64,000 bases of DNA from the NCBI GenBank assembly GCA_030407085.1, contig CM059584.1, positions 64,184,501-64,248,500 of the forward strand, written 5' to 3'. The stretch is from Trichopria drosophilae (Eukaryota > Arthropoda > Insecta > Hymenoptera > Diapriidae). Numbering within the stretch: the stretch's first letter is position 1; every line of letters starts with the position of its first letter. Below the pieces are notes generated by a model, which made no database searches, was not told where the DNA came from, and worked only from the letters and a program-made list of their open reading frames with translations. The translations under genes were made by a program, and so were the position numbers. Shown here piece after piece: positions 20,994-31,393 of the stretch.

Positions 20994-21903
20994 GTTGGCA
21001 CAAGCTTAATAAAATACTAGAAATATTAAACCTAAAAAAATAAAAATCATTACTTTTAGATTCCGTAATTCCATGGTTTTTTCACTGAAGCAAAATTAAA
21101 ATACCGAATTATGTGTATTTAAATGTAAAAATCAGTTAAAAGAAATTTTTTTTTAAATAAAATAAAAAAAAAAAATTCTCAAAATCGTCCACTTCCTTAC
21201 GATGAGAATCGGGAAACATTAAAATAGTAAATTAATGAAATGTATGTATACATGAGACATTCAGCGTCAACCGAACACTGCTCTGCTCACAATTAAAAAC
21301 AACCAAAAAATACGAATGAGGGCTCATTTTACAGCTTAAGGTCTATACTATCGAATGCCGAGGGCGCCTTTGCAAAATCCAAAATGGCCGCACCAACATG
21401 GCGTCCGAAAGCTCTTAATTTGTTGGAAAAAATTCTAAAACTTGCCTAAAATAAAAATTCGGTGCATGTTTATAGTGTTTTTTATGCTATCCGATGTATT
21501 TTGACCTCCCGAACCCGAATCCACTCATCACCTTACATTTTTTCTAACCTCAAAAACAGGTAAAATGGTTTCGCTTAATTCGGCAATTGTCAGAACCTTC
21601 ATTTCAAAAGTTATTAGATTAAAAGTTTTAAAAGTCGATTATGACCGCTAAAAATTGATCACAGTGCCATCTATGCCTAGTGTTTTGAATTCGTCTCGAA
21701 AAGACCTTTCAAATGAGCCCCCACTCGACCCATGTTGCCATTTAAGATACTCATACCCCTCGTGTCCCAAGGGACGGGGGGTTGAAACCCCACAGAAAAA
21801 AATAGATTTTTTGAAAAATCGTTTCACGTGTTTCAGCGATTTTCGAAATATCTTTTCTTTTAAAAGTTACAGGATCGTTTCCATACTTTTCGGACACCCT
21901 GTA
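20994..21903. other. A+T-rich region ending in a mariner-type terminus
   Basis: No coding recognised. The last bases (…GGACACCCTGTA, ending 21903) form a right terminus that abuts the next element's TACAGGGTG start. It could be the end of the element carrying the 19973 transposase, but its left partner was not found. Around 21360-21420 a short AATGGCCGCACCAACATGGC segment resembles the 121-bp arrays at 58.8 and 62 kb. Confidence 0.5.
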
Positions 21904-22290
21904 TACAGGGTGCCCGATTTTTCTGAAGACATAGAAATATCTCGAGAACTATGCACAGAATCAAAAAAGGTGTGGGATGAAAGTTGTTCGACACGAAGAA
22001 GAGCATCCAGAGATAATCAAATTGACCCCCTCTCTCACCCCCTGGGGGTGGGGTGGGTGAAAACAATAAAACTTAAAAAGGACCCCCCATTTTTTATTGT
22101 AGATTTGGATTCCTCGGAAAAAAGTGCACCAATTTGATCGACGAGTTTTTGCGTTTTAGTTCGATGATAAAAATGAAAATGTGTAAAATATCGTTACAAA
22201 TTGAGAATGTCACCAAAATTCGTTTCAGATCAAAGAAAGTAAAATGGTTGCCCAGCACATTTTTCAAGAGTAGCAAGGTAAGTACTAGAC

Positions 22291-22574
22291 CATGATTCCA
22301 ATGGTCGGTGGATTGGTAGAGGTGGTGCCATTAATTGGCCGGCGAGGTCACCTGATTTAACATCCTATTCATCGGTTTTCTTCCTATGGGGTTACCTAAA
22401 AGGTAAGGTTTATGAACAAGTACCAACGACTCGTGAAAACATGGTGGAACGCATTAGAACTTCTTGCGCAGAAATTTCTGCAGATATGATACTATCCTGT
22501 ATAAAGTCATTTGAAAAAAAATAAATAAATGCATTAAAGTGGAAGGTCAACATTTCGAACACTTACTCGAGTAA
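22291..22574 (+). pseudogene. IS630-type transposase C-terminal fragment
   Basis: Reads GRWIGRGGAINWPARSPDLT (the region carrying the third catalytic acidic residue), then VFFLWGYLKGKVYEQVPTTR and, after one TAA, ALKVEGQHFEHLLE with stop at 22572-22574. The expected PLDF between SPDLT and FLWG is altered (SPDLTSYSSVFFLWG). Upstream catalytic parts are gone. Confidence 0.85.
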
Positions 22575-23204
22575 GTGAATAGTGAGAGGCAAGGGGACTC
22601 ACGTAAAACAAGCACCCCAAAGGGAACAGAAAAATACTACGTCCACGTCGTTTTTCCTGGGTAACGCAAAATTTATTTTTTCCCGGCTTTGTTAGAATGA
22701 CCATATTCCATATCCGCTACTCGGGGCGAAAATTGTCAACTCCGTCTGAGTGCCCGTGCGCATGCGCACTTCGTTCTCATTACTACCGTGGGACGAAAAG
22801 TGCTGCCCGCGGGAATAATTGATGCGGCCAGGAAAAAACTTGCGTATGCTTCACGAGAGGAATGCGCGCGCACTTCGTGAGAGGGCTGCCCTCGCTTCGC
22901 TCGCGCAGCAAACCTTCCACTCGGGGATCACGCTCTTTCCTCCCTTAAAGCATAATATACTATTTTTGACACACAACCAAATCCATGATTATTTTTCAGA
23001 TAATTTCTATTGTAGCGGCTAGAAAACACATTACAAGAATAATATAAAGTCAAAGAAAAACGAACATTTCGTAGTGGTGGCATTAAATAGTATTTTTAAA
23101 ATAAAATACGTCTACTATTATTTATCAGATGTGATGTGAATTCTGGAGACGTCGAATTTTAGGGATTTTTTACTTTCGCTTTTTGTCGACTACAGCGTCA
23201 CCTG

Positions 23205-23742
23205 TGAACCACAATGTAATAGCTCCTAGGTCAAGTTGGTGTACTTTTATCCGGAGAATCCAAATCTGCAATAAAAAATGGAGGTTCCTATTTAAGTTTT
23301 ATTGTTTTTCCCCCACCCCACCCTCAGGGGGTAGGGAAGGGGGTCAATTTCATTATCACTGGATGCCCCTCTTCGTGTCGAACAACTTTCATCTCACACC
23401 TTTTTTGATTCTGTGCATAGTCCTCGAGGTATTTCAATGTCTTCAGATAAATTTGGATTTTTATCGATTACAGCGCCACCTGTGAACCAAAATGCAATAG
23501 CTCCTGGGCCAAATTGGTGTACTTTTTTCCGGAGAATCCAAATCTGCAATAAAAAATGGGGGTTCCTATTTAAGATTTATTGTTTGTCCCCCACCCCACC
23601 CCTAGGGGGTGGGGGAGGGGTCAATTTCATTATCACTGGATGCCTCCCTTCGTGTCGACCAACTTTCATTGCACACCTTTTTTGATTCTGTGCATAGTTC
23701 TCGAGATATTTCTATGTCTTCAGATAAATCGACCACCCTGTA
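23205..23742. repeat. tandemly duplicated TIR units (~265 bp each)
   Basis: Two direct copies of a unit containing CCTGTGAACCAMAATGYAATAGCTCC, a TCC-GGAGAATCCAAATCTGC segment and a C/G-rich GTGGGG block. An inverted single copy forms the left TIR at 21904-22140. Confidence 0.85.
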
Positions 23743-23885
23743 TGCATACATTGCGCCGCCTGGTGCGGGGAAGCGTTTAGGCGTGGTGGGAATGACGGGA
23801 ATCGCTGGTATATTGTTAAAAGGGGTATCACTAGTGTCGTAGAAAAGTGTATGTTGATAAAAGGAGGTGGCCTTAAAATGGGGTT

Positions 23886-24420
23886 CTACTGTAGGTTGTA
23901 GAGCTTTTGCCACAGCTTATCTTGAGGAACAGAATCGAACACACAGCGGAAGTCAACGAAAAGCACATCGCACTTAGATGCTATTTTCCTGAGAGATATT
24001 TGCACTACTGCATTTAGTGCAAAGATGTTGGCTTCCACAGAGCGTCCTCTTCTAAAGCCCGCTTGATCATCCGTAAGTACATTTTGTTGTTCTACCCATC
24101 CCTCCAATCTTGCCGCTAACACCTGCGAAAAAAGCTTAGTAAGCGCGTTTGTTATCGCTATCAAGCTGTAATTCACCGGATCTAAACAATTTCCTTTTTT
24201 TAAGAGCATGAAAAGGCTTGACATCATCCAACCATGCGGCGATTTTTCAGTTTCAAGAATATAATTAGACAGTCGGAGCGTATACTCGAACCATTCACCC
24301 GTTAACAGTTTTATTGTCTCCGCGGGGACCCGGCCAGGACCTAACGCTTTTTCCGCTATAAATCGGTTCATGCTTTCTTTTAGTTTTCTCGACATTATAG
24401 GCAAATCTAACTTCATCTAA
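23886..24420 (-). pseudogene. non-LTR retrotransposon RT, N-terminal half
   Basis: Minus strand: GPGRVPAETIKLL, WMMSSLFMLLKKGNCLDPVN, then YSLIAITNALTKLFSQVLAAR (RT block 1-2), DDQAGFRRGRSVEANIFAL, and DVLFVDFRCVFDSVPQDKLW (block A, first catalytic Asp at DFRCVFDSV). It stops just after block A, so the palm, including the FADD box, is missing. Downstream of the endonuclease at 24850-25689 in the same orientation, hence the same element, probably the family of the copies at 2634 and 28131. Confidence 0.85.
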
Positions 24421-24849
24421 GGCTCCGTAGAAAGTCATACAGGATGGAAACTTTTGAGGGCAAACTGCCGCCAAGTGCCCGCTCCACGCCTCTAGGGTCA
24501 CAGACTCGTCATGAACTGGGGCACGTCTGAGCCTCCGAACCGTGGCCCAGAACTTGGCAGCATCATGAACTTCCGCAAAACTATCCGTCACTGCAGAAAA
24601 GTAAGGCTTTTTAGCGGTAGAAAGCGGATAAGCGGTAGTTTTTCTTCTCTACACGATAGACTGACTCGTAGGTATGAGCATAGTTATTTTCACGCAAGCG
24701 GTATAAGGCTCGTCTCATTCCTTTGCGACCCTCTCGGCAACACTCATCAAACCAACAAGCGTCCGAGTTTGTAAAACGTGAGGTCCTAGTGCCTCCTCAC
24801 GAAATATTCATTAAGCCCGCTCTTTCCGTCAGATTTAGTAACCCTTCTA

Positions 24850-25689
24850 ATAGAATTTGATAGGATGGTATATATTTATCATACTCATTATGGACTGACT
24901 TCTTGCATCAAGATTGCATCGTTTAATTTTTCTGCCCCTTTGGAGGACCAGGAAATCTTCCGCTGCGAATACGAAAAAGAAGGTGATGGTGATCGGCTTG
25001 ATGAACTTTGTCAAATCAAGGACAACACCAGGTTCTCCGGTAATGATCAGAGCCTCGTAAATCCAAACCAATAAAAAATCTTTTATGAATTGCAGATAGT
25101 CTCCGGACACCCAGACCAAATCCACAATACTGCGTCCTCACTCGTCAATATACGTATAGTTGGCTGGAGAGTCGCCGTGCGAACGTCCGTTTATCAGAAC
25201 CATATTATTATCAAACATGAAATTATACAACAAAATTCCGCGGCAGTTGGTTCTGTTATCGGTCGATCGCTTTGCCGAGACAAGTTGTGTATTTTCGAAA
25301 AGATGGTCATAGTCCATAAATCCAGTGAGGGGCGGCTTCAACTACTTCGGAAAATCCTGCAAATGATAATACCGAAAGTAGGCTGCCGTTCTTCCTTTGT
25401 TGCACTTACGGGTGGCTGGAACATAGAAAAGGGCTAAGTTTTCACACTGCGGTAAGTTGTAAGGCGATGGACACCAAGTCTCCGAATAATTTATAATGCC
25501 ATTGAAGAAACTTGCTTTGGCCACCAATAGATTTTGAGGTCCATGTATATTCCAGAACGAGGATGTCAAAGATGGTTCATTTAAGTTTGGCAAGGTCGCC
25601 GATGGTAATCTTGAAGCGACTCGAGAGTCACAGTAGGAAAGGCGATGCGGTGCTACTCGATGTTTACGAGCATGGTGAACTGCCTGCAA
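24850..25689 (-). pseudogene. non-LTR ORF2 APE-type endonuclease
   Basis: Minus strand from 25689: GIINYSETWCPSPYNLPQCE (catalytic-site ETW), ALFYVPATRK, KGRTAAYF. Around 25341-25138: DYDHLFENT, STDNRTNCRGILLYNFMFD, LINGRSHGDSPANYTYIDE. Then VDLVWVSGDYLQFIKDF from about 25120 (SxxD motif region). At least two frameshifts. The enzyme would nick the genomic target for target-primed reverse transcription. A linker of ~430 bp to the RT includes HDAAKFWATVRRLRR, the usual pre-RT helix. Confidence 0.85.
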
Positions 25690-25692
25690 CCC

Positions 25693-25914
25693 CTAAAGCT
25701 GGAAAACGGGACTGCCGCTAGATGTTTTTTTCCTTTCCATAGCATAGCGTTCATTTCTCGAATTAGATGTCAAATCTGCCCAAACAAACCACACGCCATC
25801 TACCCGGACTTTCTGGTACCGCCTCGTTACCTTTTTGTTTGCAGCCTTTGCCTTCCTAATTAAATCTCTCGCGTGGTAATGGATGTGTACACTCCCATTT
25901 AGGTCAACGGCCAA
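25693..25914 (-). pseudogene. non-LTR ORF1 C-terminal fragment
   Basis: HARDLIRKAKAANKKVTRRY and VRVDGVWFVWADLTSNSRNE fit the C-terminus of ORF1 RNA-binding proteins of Jockey/I-like elements, immediately upstream of the endonuclease in the same direction. Confidence 0.6.
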
Positions 25915-27844
25915 TCGAAAATGTATCTCTCACCCCTAAATGTAAGCATCCGAGGTTAATAATGTATTATTATTAAACGCGGTTGTTTTATCAAAACGAT
26001 CGAAATTTATGCCCATACATTCATGCCGAAACGAACAAATTCGAATATTTTAAAGATTTCGAAATGCTTTTTCGCGGGAACACCGAAGCTGCATTTCAAC
26101 TGTCTACAGCGAATGAACTGAAGCGACCAGAGATCGATGTTGCTTTGTTCGCAAATTGTTTTACTGGGGCAATCGCTTCTAAAATAAATAAATTTTCATA
26201 ATGCAATTACAACTACTTCCTATTTTCAAAACAATTATTTTGTTTTGCCATTCAACTCATAAAAATATACCCTACTTCGGGATATGTCTCGATTGCTATC
26301 GTTCGGACATACCCTGTATATATGCATAATATACCTGTGCCAGTGTGTGTTTTTCTGTAAAGTTAATCGTACCTTCTATATAATTTTACTATGAATTGAA
26401 AAACTTTATATTTTACATGTTTATAAACAATAAAACTTGTCGACATCATCACGCTAATCATTTCCGATCATGCACCTGCACAGGAACATCAGAAACATAC
26501 CCGATTTGTAATAACTTATTTCCAATGAACAAGTAATACTGCTACGAACCTCATGGAGCCATGGTCGCTCCATGCATGGAAATATAACGTGACATGAGTA
26601 ATAGTCCAGACAACGAACAGTTTGACCCGGAACAAATTGCAACAGGACCGATTTTTTCGTGATAATTACGAAAAAATGAGTTAAAAAACATATCCAAAAT
26701 CGGAGTGGGGGAAAGCTGTTTTTTTTACAAAATATGTCTAATTTTATTTAAAAACGGCTGTAACTTTTTAACGACGCATTACAGCGCAAAATATGTCAAA
26801 CAAAAGTTGTAGGAAATAAAAAAATCTATAAAAAAGGTAAGAATGATATTTTCTCTATCTGTCGCCATTTTTACGATAATGGCTTAGAAAGTTGCAACTT
26901 ATTACAATGTTGGTCAAAACAAGCCTTATTTTTCTGTTTTTTGTAATGTATATATGTAATTCCCGATATATTTTTGACGCTAAAATGCTAACGCTCACAA
27001 TATCCCCTTTTTAGGTTATATTTCTATGAAAAGTGAGGTTATGTCGGACAAACAGACATTTTATACAGTCAACCCTCTCAATAGTTCGGCTTCCCCAGTT
27101 TTTCGAACGAGCCGTTCCCCCACTACTAATCCGGAATTTTTTCTCTCGAATTTGAAGTACCTTATTCTCAATAGTTCGGCTAAGCAAGGTCGCTTGTATC
27201 ATTAAGACATAGGCTTTTCGTGACATTTTTATAATTTATATTTTTTAAAATTTTTATAAATATAGTATAATTTAAAATAATTTCTTACGCGTTTTATGGT
27301 GCGGCAATATAAAAACTGTTCGTTTTCGGAAACTTCAGTTCTCCCCTGATGCCTGAAAGGTTAATGTTCGAAAAACAAATTTTAACTAAAGCTCAATGAA
27401 TATTAGATCAAAGGATACTTATTGATAACGTATTTATTGAGGGCACAGTAAACCGTTTCATTTTAGCATGATAAATATGTCTTATATCATATGCAGTTCG
27501 ATTCTTAGGAATCTAAGCCAAACGTAATATCATAAAAATTAATGCTTTGCCTTTCGCGGAATGACGTCTATCGCAAAGGTTCGGACATTCATGTCGCATA
27601 GATTAATAGCAGTTCATTTTATTTTAAGATATCATTCAAATTATATTTTGATAAATGAATTTATTTGATATTACACTTTTCTAGGTATCCAGCAATCGAA
27701 TTAGTATAGAGTTGTATATAATTGAATTGAATTATTAAATTCTGAATCCATACTTTGGTCAACGGTGAATCCATTTTAATACGTAAATACAATTCTATTC
27801 CTTCATACGAATAAAAAGGTTACTTTCTGAATTCTTATTAATGC
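25915..27844. other. intergenic, with a possible pogo-like terminus
   Basis: An open frame at 25983-26201 (72 residues) is unrecognised. At 27064, TA|CAGTCAACCCTCTCAATAGT and a second CTCAATAGTTCGGCTAAGC at 27171-27189 look like a pogo/Tigger-type terminal repeat. No transposase follows. The rest is A+T-rich without features. Confidence 0.35.
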
Positions 27845-28130
27845 AAAAAAAAGTTTTCTTTTTAAAAATTAAATCTTAAATACATCCGTATTCAACATTA
27901 CGGATTCCAAACTATCCTAGTATATTCATTTCAATCCAAAAAGTTTCCTTCTTAAAAACGAAACTTTGAATACATCCGTATTCAATAATACGGGCTCAAA
28001 ACTATCCGAGTGTATTTATTTGAATCCAAAAAAAGTTTTCTTCTTCAAAACGAAATATTAAATACCTCCGTATTAAACATTACGGATTCAAAACTATCTA
28101 AGCGTGTTCATTTCAATGCAAAAAAAGTTT
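27845..28130. repeat. ~90-bp tandem array, 3.1 copies
   Basis: TCCGTATTMAACATTACGG recurs at 27885, 27975 and 28067. Each unit also has AAAAAAGTTTTCTTCTT and a GTGTATTCATTTCAAT-type segment. The array runs directly into the retrotransposon at 28131. Confidence 0.92.
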
Positions 28131-29262
28131 TGTTTCTTATCGCCGTGGAAATTGTCAGGAGAGCACTTCTACTAGTTATAAGGCTTCTGCGTCAACCGTT
28201 AGATAGTATTCCGCGGATGGGATTAGTCAGGTTGTTCGAACTCAGTGCGGGCGGACTGGAGGAGCCGGTTTTAAACTGGTTCTCTCAGCTAAGACGCGCT
28301 CTGGGTTCGTCCTCCCATGACGGCCTTTGGGTCAATTTAACTGCAGAAAACTGGGAGTCCCTTTTGGTCTCAACCTGTGAAGTTTATGCCTCAGCTTTAC
28401 GTACCAGTGACTTACAACGTTATTACTCTTCGGAGTCTACTCAGATACCTATTTTTAGACAGTTTACTGACAGCCTTGCAACTTTATATCCGATTCGTTG
28501 CCATCTTCCTTATCTTAGACTGAAAATACAAATACGAACAGCCACGATCCACTCTCGCTCTCTCTGTATTGGCGACACTTTTCATCCGTACAACCCAACG
28601 GCTCTTTGCACTTTATGTAACATGGAAGCGAAAGACTCACTAATCCATATTTTGTCCGAATGCCCGCTTTCGCATCCTTCAAGAGTCAGCCTGCACAGCA
28701 AACCTGCGTTGCGGAATCGGGCTGATGTCTTAGCCTTTCTATTGACCTCCGTTGATTTGGTCTCTTTAAAGGCATTATTTTATTTTGTTAAAAATTGCTT
28801 TGCGAGAAGACAGGAAATTATGGACTACTGATGTAATGCTCCTGCAGTCTCGGTATACGTATTTCAGCTTAGTTATTTTGTGTTCTTTCTTGTTATTTTA
28901 TACTCGTTCGTGCGTCCGCGTCTGTACCAAAGTTTACTGTCCGAACCTGCGCTTGGTTATTGCGTGATCACTATATGTACTTAAGAACAAAAAATTTTGT
29001 CCAACTGCGTTTTTATATACTGTACACAATGCGCTTGTCATTTTATAGTACGTTTTAACTCTCTAGTCGAACTTTTCTGTCAACAATTCTCGGTTTTGGT
29101 AACCTGGCGCCGCAAAGATGTTCCGTCTCTTTTTATTTTATTTATATACACTTCTTATACACTTTTTGTATTTTATAGTTTTATATTTTAAGTGTACTCC
29201 ACCCAAAAGAATTGTATTATTCATATATGGGTTAATAAATTGAATTGAATTGAATTGAAATT
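28131..29262 (+). pseudogene. non-LTR retrotransposon C-terminal part and 3' end
   Basis: Reading frame to 28831: EIVRRALLLVIRLLRQP, MGLVRLFELSAGG, PVLNWFSQLRRALG, then LPYLRLKIQIRTATIHSRSL and the zinc motif CTLCNMEAKDSLIHILSECP (Cx2C…H…C), the usual ORF2 C-terminal finger, ending KNCFARRQEIMDY. About 430 bp of 3' UTR follow, ending TATATGGGTTAATAAATTG and (GAATT)n at 29237-29260. Same family as 2634-3770. The first ~40 residues of the open frame from 28010 come from the upstream tandem repeat and do not belong to the protein. 5'-truncated. Confidence 0.85.
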
Positions 29263-29771
29263 ATAGTATATTCTTGTGATGAGTATGATATGCAAGTGGA
29301 CTCAGCAGTTTATTTAATCTGTCGTTATGGTCAAAATCGACTTTCTGTAAATTATTTTATATATCTTTTTCGACGGGGCATCCTGCTCACGATAAATTTT
29401 CGCCTATTTTATATCATCATTATTCTCTTGTGTAAATTGAAAAAAGAGAATTAAAACATATTGTGGGAAAACGATAGAAAAATATTTTTCACAGCACCTG
29501 AATGGCTCCTTATTAGTTATTATGATATAAAATTAATAACCATTGCATAAATGATAACCAAGATGGAAAACATAATGTATTTTATTTTAAATTATACATT
29601 TTTGGAATATGTAAAATTCGCAATTAAAATATTTTCAGGTGTAATTCCGTGAATCACTTCTTTTGGCATTCGGCATTTAGAAGCAAGGACATCTTCACGT
29701 TCCATGAGTTGGTCTATGGGGAAGGAGTTAAGGACTACTACTAAGTACATTATAAAACACGTAGACAGAAA
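29263..29771. other. intergenic / possible promoter region
   Basis: No repeat recognised. Upstream of the signal-peptide exon; no clear TATA box can be singled out in this A+T-rich sequence. Confidence 0.3.
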
Positions 29772-29931
29772 ATGATTTTAAATATATTCTTTTATTTCGT
29801 GGTCTTCATGAGTGCTATAATATTGAATAAGACATTCGGCCACGTGGCATTGACTTTTCCTCGTGCCAGAAACTATGATTTAGATTTTTTTGATAATATA
29901 TCAACACCGGGTCCATGCGGAATGCCGAAAG
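29772..29931 (+). CDS. first coding exon of a secreted protein (LPMO-like mature N-terminus?)
   Basis: ATG at 29772 opens 53 codons plus one base. Residues 2-23 are a hydrophobic signal peptide (ILNIFFYFVVFMSAIIL…TFG). The mature chain would start at His24: HVALTFPRARNYDLDFFDN, followed by PGPCGMPK. The exon ends at a good 5' splice site, AAAG|GTTAGT (29931/29932), phase 1. An N-terminal His after signal cleavage and the H-x-A-L-T-F-P-x-A-R start recall arthropod secreted proteins with a lytic polysaccharide monooxygenase-like (copper-binding) N-terminus; that assignment is from memory of the pattern and tentative. No second exon was identified downstream, possibly because of the LTR element at 30796 or a long intron. 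It lies in one of the few stretches here without transposon sequence. Confidence 0.5.
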
Positions 29932-30790
29932 GTTAGTCAGTGTAACTGAATATAATAATTATAATTAAGTAATTATTTTTTGGCTCGACGGTCTATTTAC
30001 ATGTAGAGTGTAACTCAATATAATATATAATATATAGACAATAAACAGTATGGATTCATTTTTCAAATAATAGATCTAGACATTTGCGTGACATGTTGCG
30101 CATATTTTGAAAAGTCATACTTACATTTTTTAGTACAAAGAAATTTACATTTTAAATCTGCGTTTTTTCCACCGTTCATCATATCACCTTCTCGGGCACT
30201 GGTGAGCTGAATCATCTGAAATTAAAAATTGAATTCGGAATTTATTGAAATAGTATTATCTTCTAAAGATTAATACGTTTTTAAGGATATTTGACAATTC
30301 GGTACTTTTCTTTGCGACACACGGTGCATGATAAAATATTATTTGGTGCAAGTCGTAGAACTCATGGTAGAGATATATAAGGTACAGCGGCTTGAGAAAC
30401 TCGCGTAGCCAGCGATCACGTCACACATGAGGCAACGAATGGAAGAGTGACTACGTTGGACGTCTGGCATTAATGTTTGTTAATTTGTTAATGACATATT
30501 AACGATGCGGCGACTCCGATACTCCAATTTGTAGCCAAACATTTTTTTATTTATACGTATTTATTGGTAAAAATTTGTCTTTCAAAAGACCCACATTTAC
30601 ACGAACAATTGTGTCATCTCGTGTCACGAAATGGCAAGAAAATTTAACTTATTAAGAAAATTCCAATTTGATTCTGATTGAATTTCGATATATGTTTTGA
30701 TATAAGTATTTTGTTTTGTCAGTTTACTGTTGCAATGTTTACATTTCTATCAGTTTATGCAACCTATGAATTTATTTATAGGCAGTAATG
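29932..30790. other. intronic or intergenic sequence
   Basis: Apart from the candidate minus exon nothing else is recognised. It ends at the target-site duplication (ACAGT, 30791-30795) of the LTR element. Confidence 0.35.
30125..30215 (-). CDS. possible internal exon, odorant-binding-protein-like
   Basis: Minus strand: acceptor TTTAATTTCAG, then 91 nt open in one frame, then donor GTAAGTATG. The peptide is IQLTSAREGDMMNGGKNADL followed by KCKFLCTKK. The A-R-x-G-D…N…L-K-C-x3-C arrangement resembles the C2-C3 helix region of insect odorant-binding proteins. No partner exons with the other conserved cysteines were found on either side, so this is a weak call. It could be chance. Confidence 0.25.
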
Positions 30791-30795
30791 ACAGT

Positions 30796-31100
30796 TGTTA
30801 CGTACCGGTGTTACGTAGCGTCCGTCCCACCAGTATTATATCATTTATATTATAATAAATCAACCAATTATCATTTATCCAACCTGAGAATATGCACGAG
30901 GTGTATCTTCGCACGGTGAAGCCGAGCGAAGGAAGTGCACCCTCAGCATAATCCCACGGTTGGAAAGTAATGCGACGACGAGCTCCGCTGCGCTCTCGAT
31001 TCGAGACCTCATCGGAGAAGTCAGTTGGTGAACGGCGTACACACAATAAACGACGCGGATAATAATTTTATATCCTACCTCACCGCTCACAACCATAATA
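30796..31100 (+). repeat. 5' LTR (305 bp)
   Basis: Begins TGTTACGTACCGGTG and aligns end to end with the 3' LTR with few differences. Confidence 0.95.
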
Positions 31101-31104
31101 AATT

Positions 31105-31118
31105 TGGTGTCAGAAGTG
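31105..31118 (+). promoter_or_regulatory. primer-binding site, tRNA-Leu type
   Basis: TGGTGTCAGAAGTG starts 4 nt after the 5' LTR. It is complementary to the 3' end of a tRNA ending CACTTCTGACACCA, which I recognise as tRNA-Leu. Confidence 0.75.
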
Positions 31119-31393
31119 ACGCTCCGCGCGCGATTTTCCATTTTAACTTTTAATAGAGAATCGTGTTGGGGTATCGCCCCCCTTAACGCGGAGTTTCGAA
31201 CCCCCTCCTCATACCGAGGGGTTTATTTCTTTTTAAACGGGATGCGCGTCTGTTAGGTAAAAGAAAAGTGCGCGCGTCGCGTAACTTATCGCGTATCCCA
31301 AAAGAGGAAGATGCATTCCCTCCTCAAAAATTTCAAGAAAAATTTCCTTTCTTCTTGAAATTTGCGCGAGTGTGTGGAGATTAAGTGTTATAA

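Larger units (their letters stand above)
21904..23742 (+). mobile_element. 1.84-kb mariner-like element with ~240-bp TIRs
   Basis: Left end TACAGGGTGCCCGATTTTTC and right end, on the minus strand, TACAGGGTGGTCGATTTATC. Both continue as the same ~240-bp sequence (TCTGAAGACATAGAAATATC, then ATGCACAGAATCAAAAAAGG). The right TIR is duplicated in tandem (about 23205-23470 and 23471-23742). A transposase 3' fragment sits inside on the plus strand. Confidence 0.85.

Noticed and set aside
25983..26201. 72-residue open frame
   Set aside because: No recognisable family, short, A+T-rich background.
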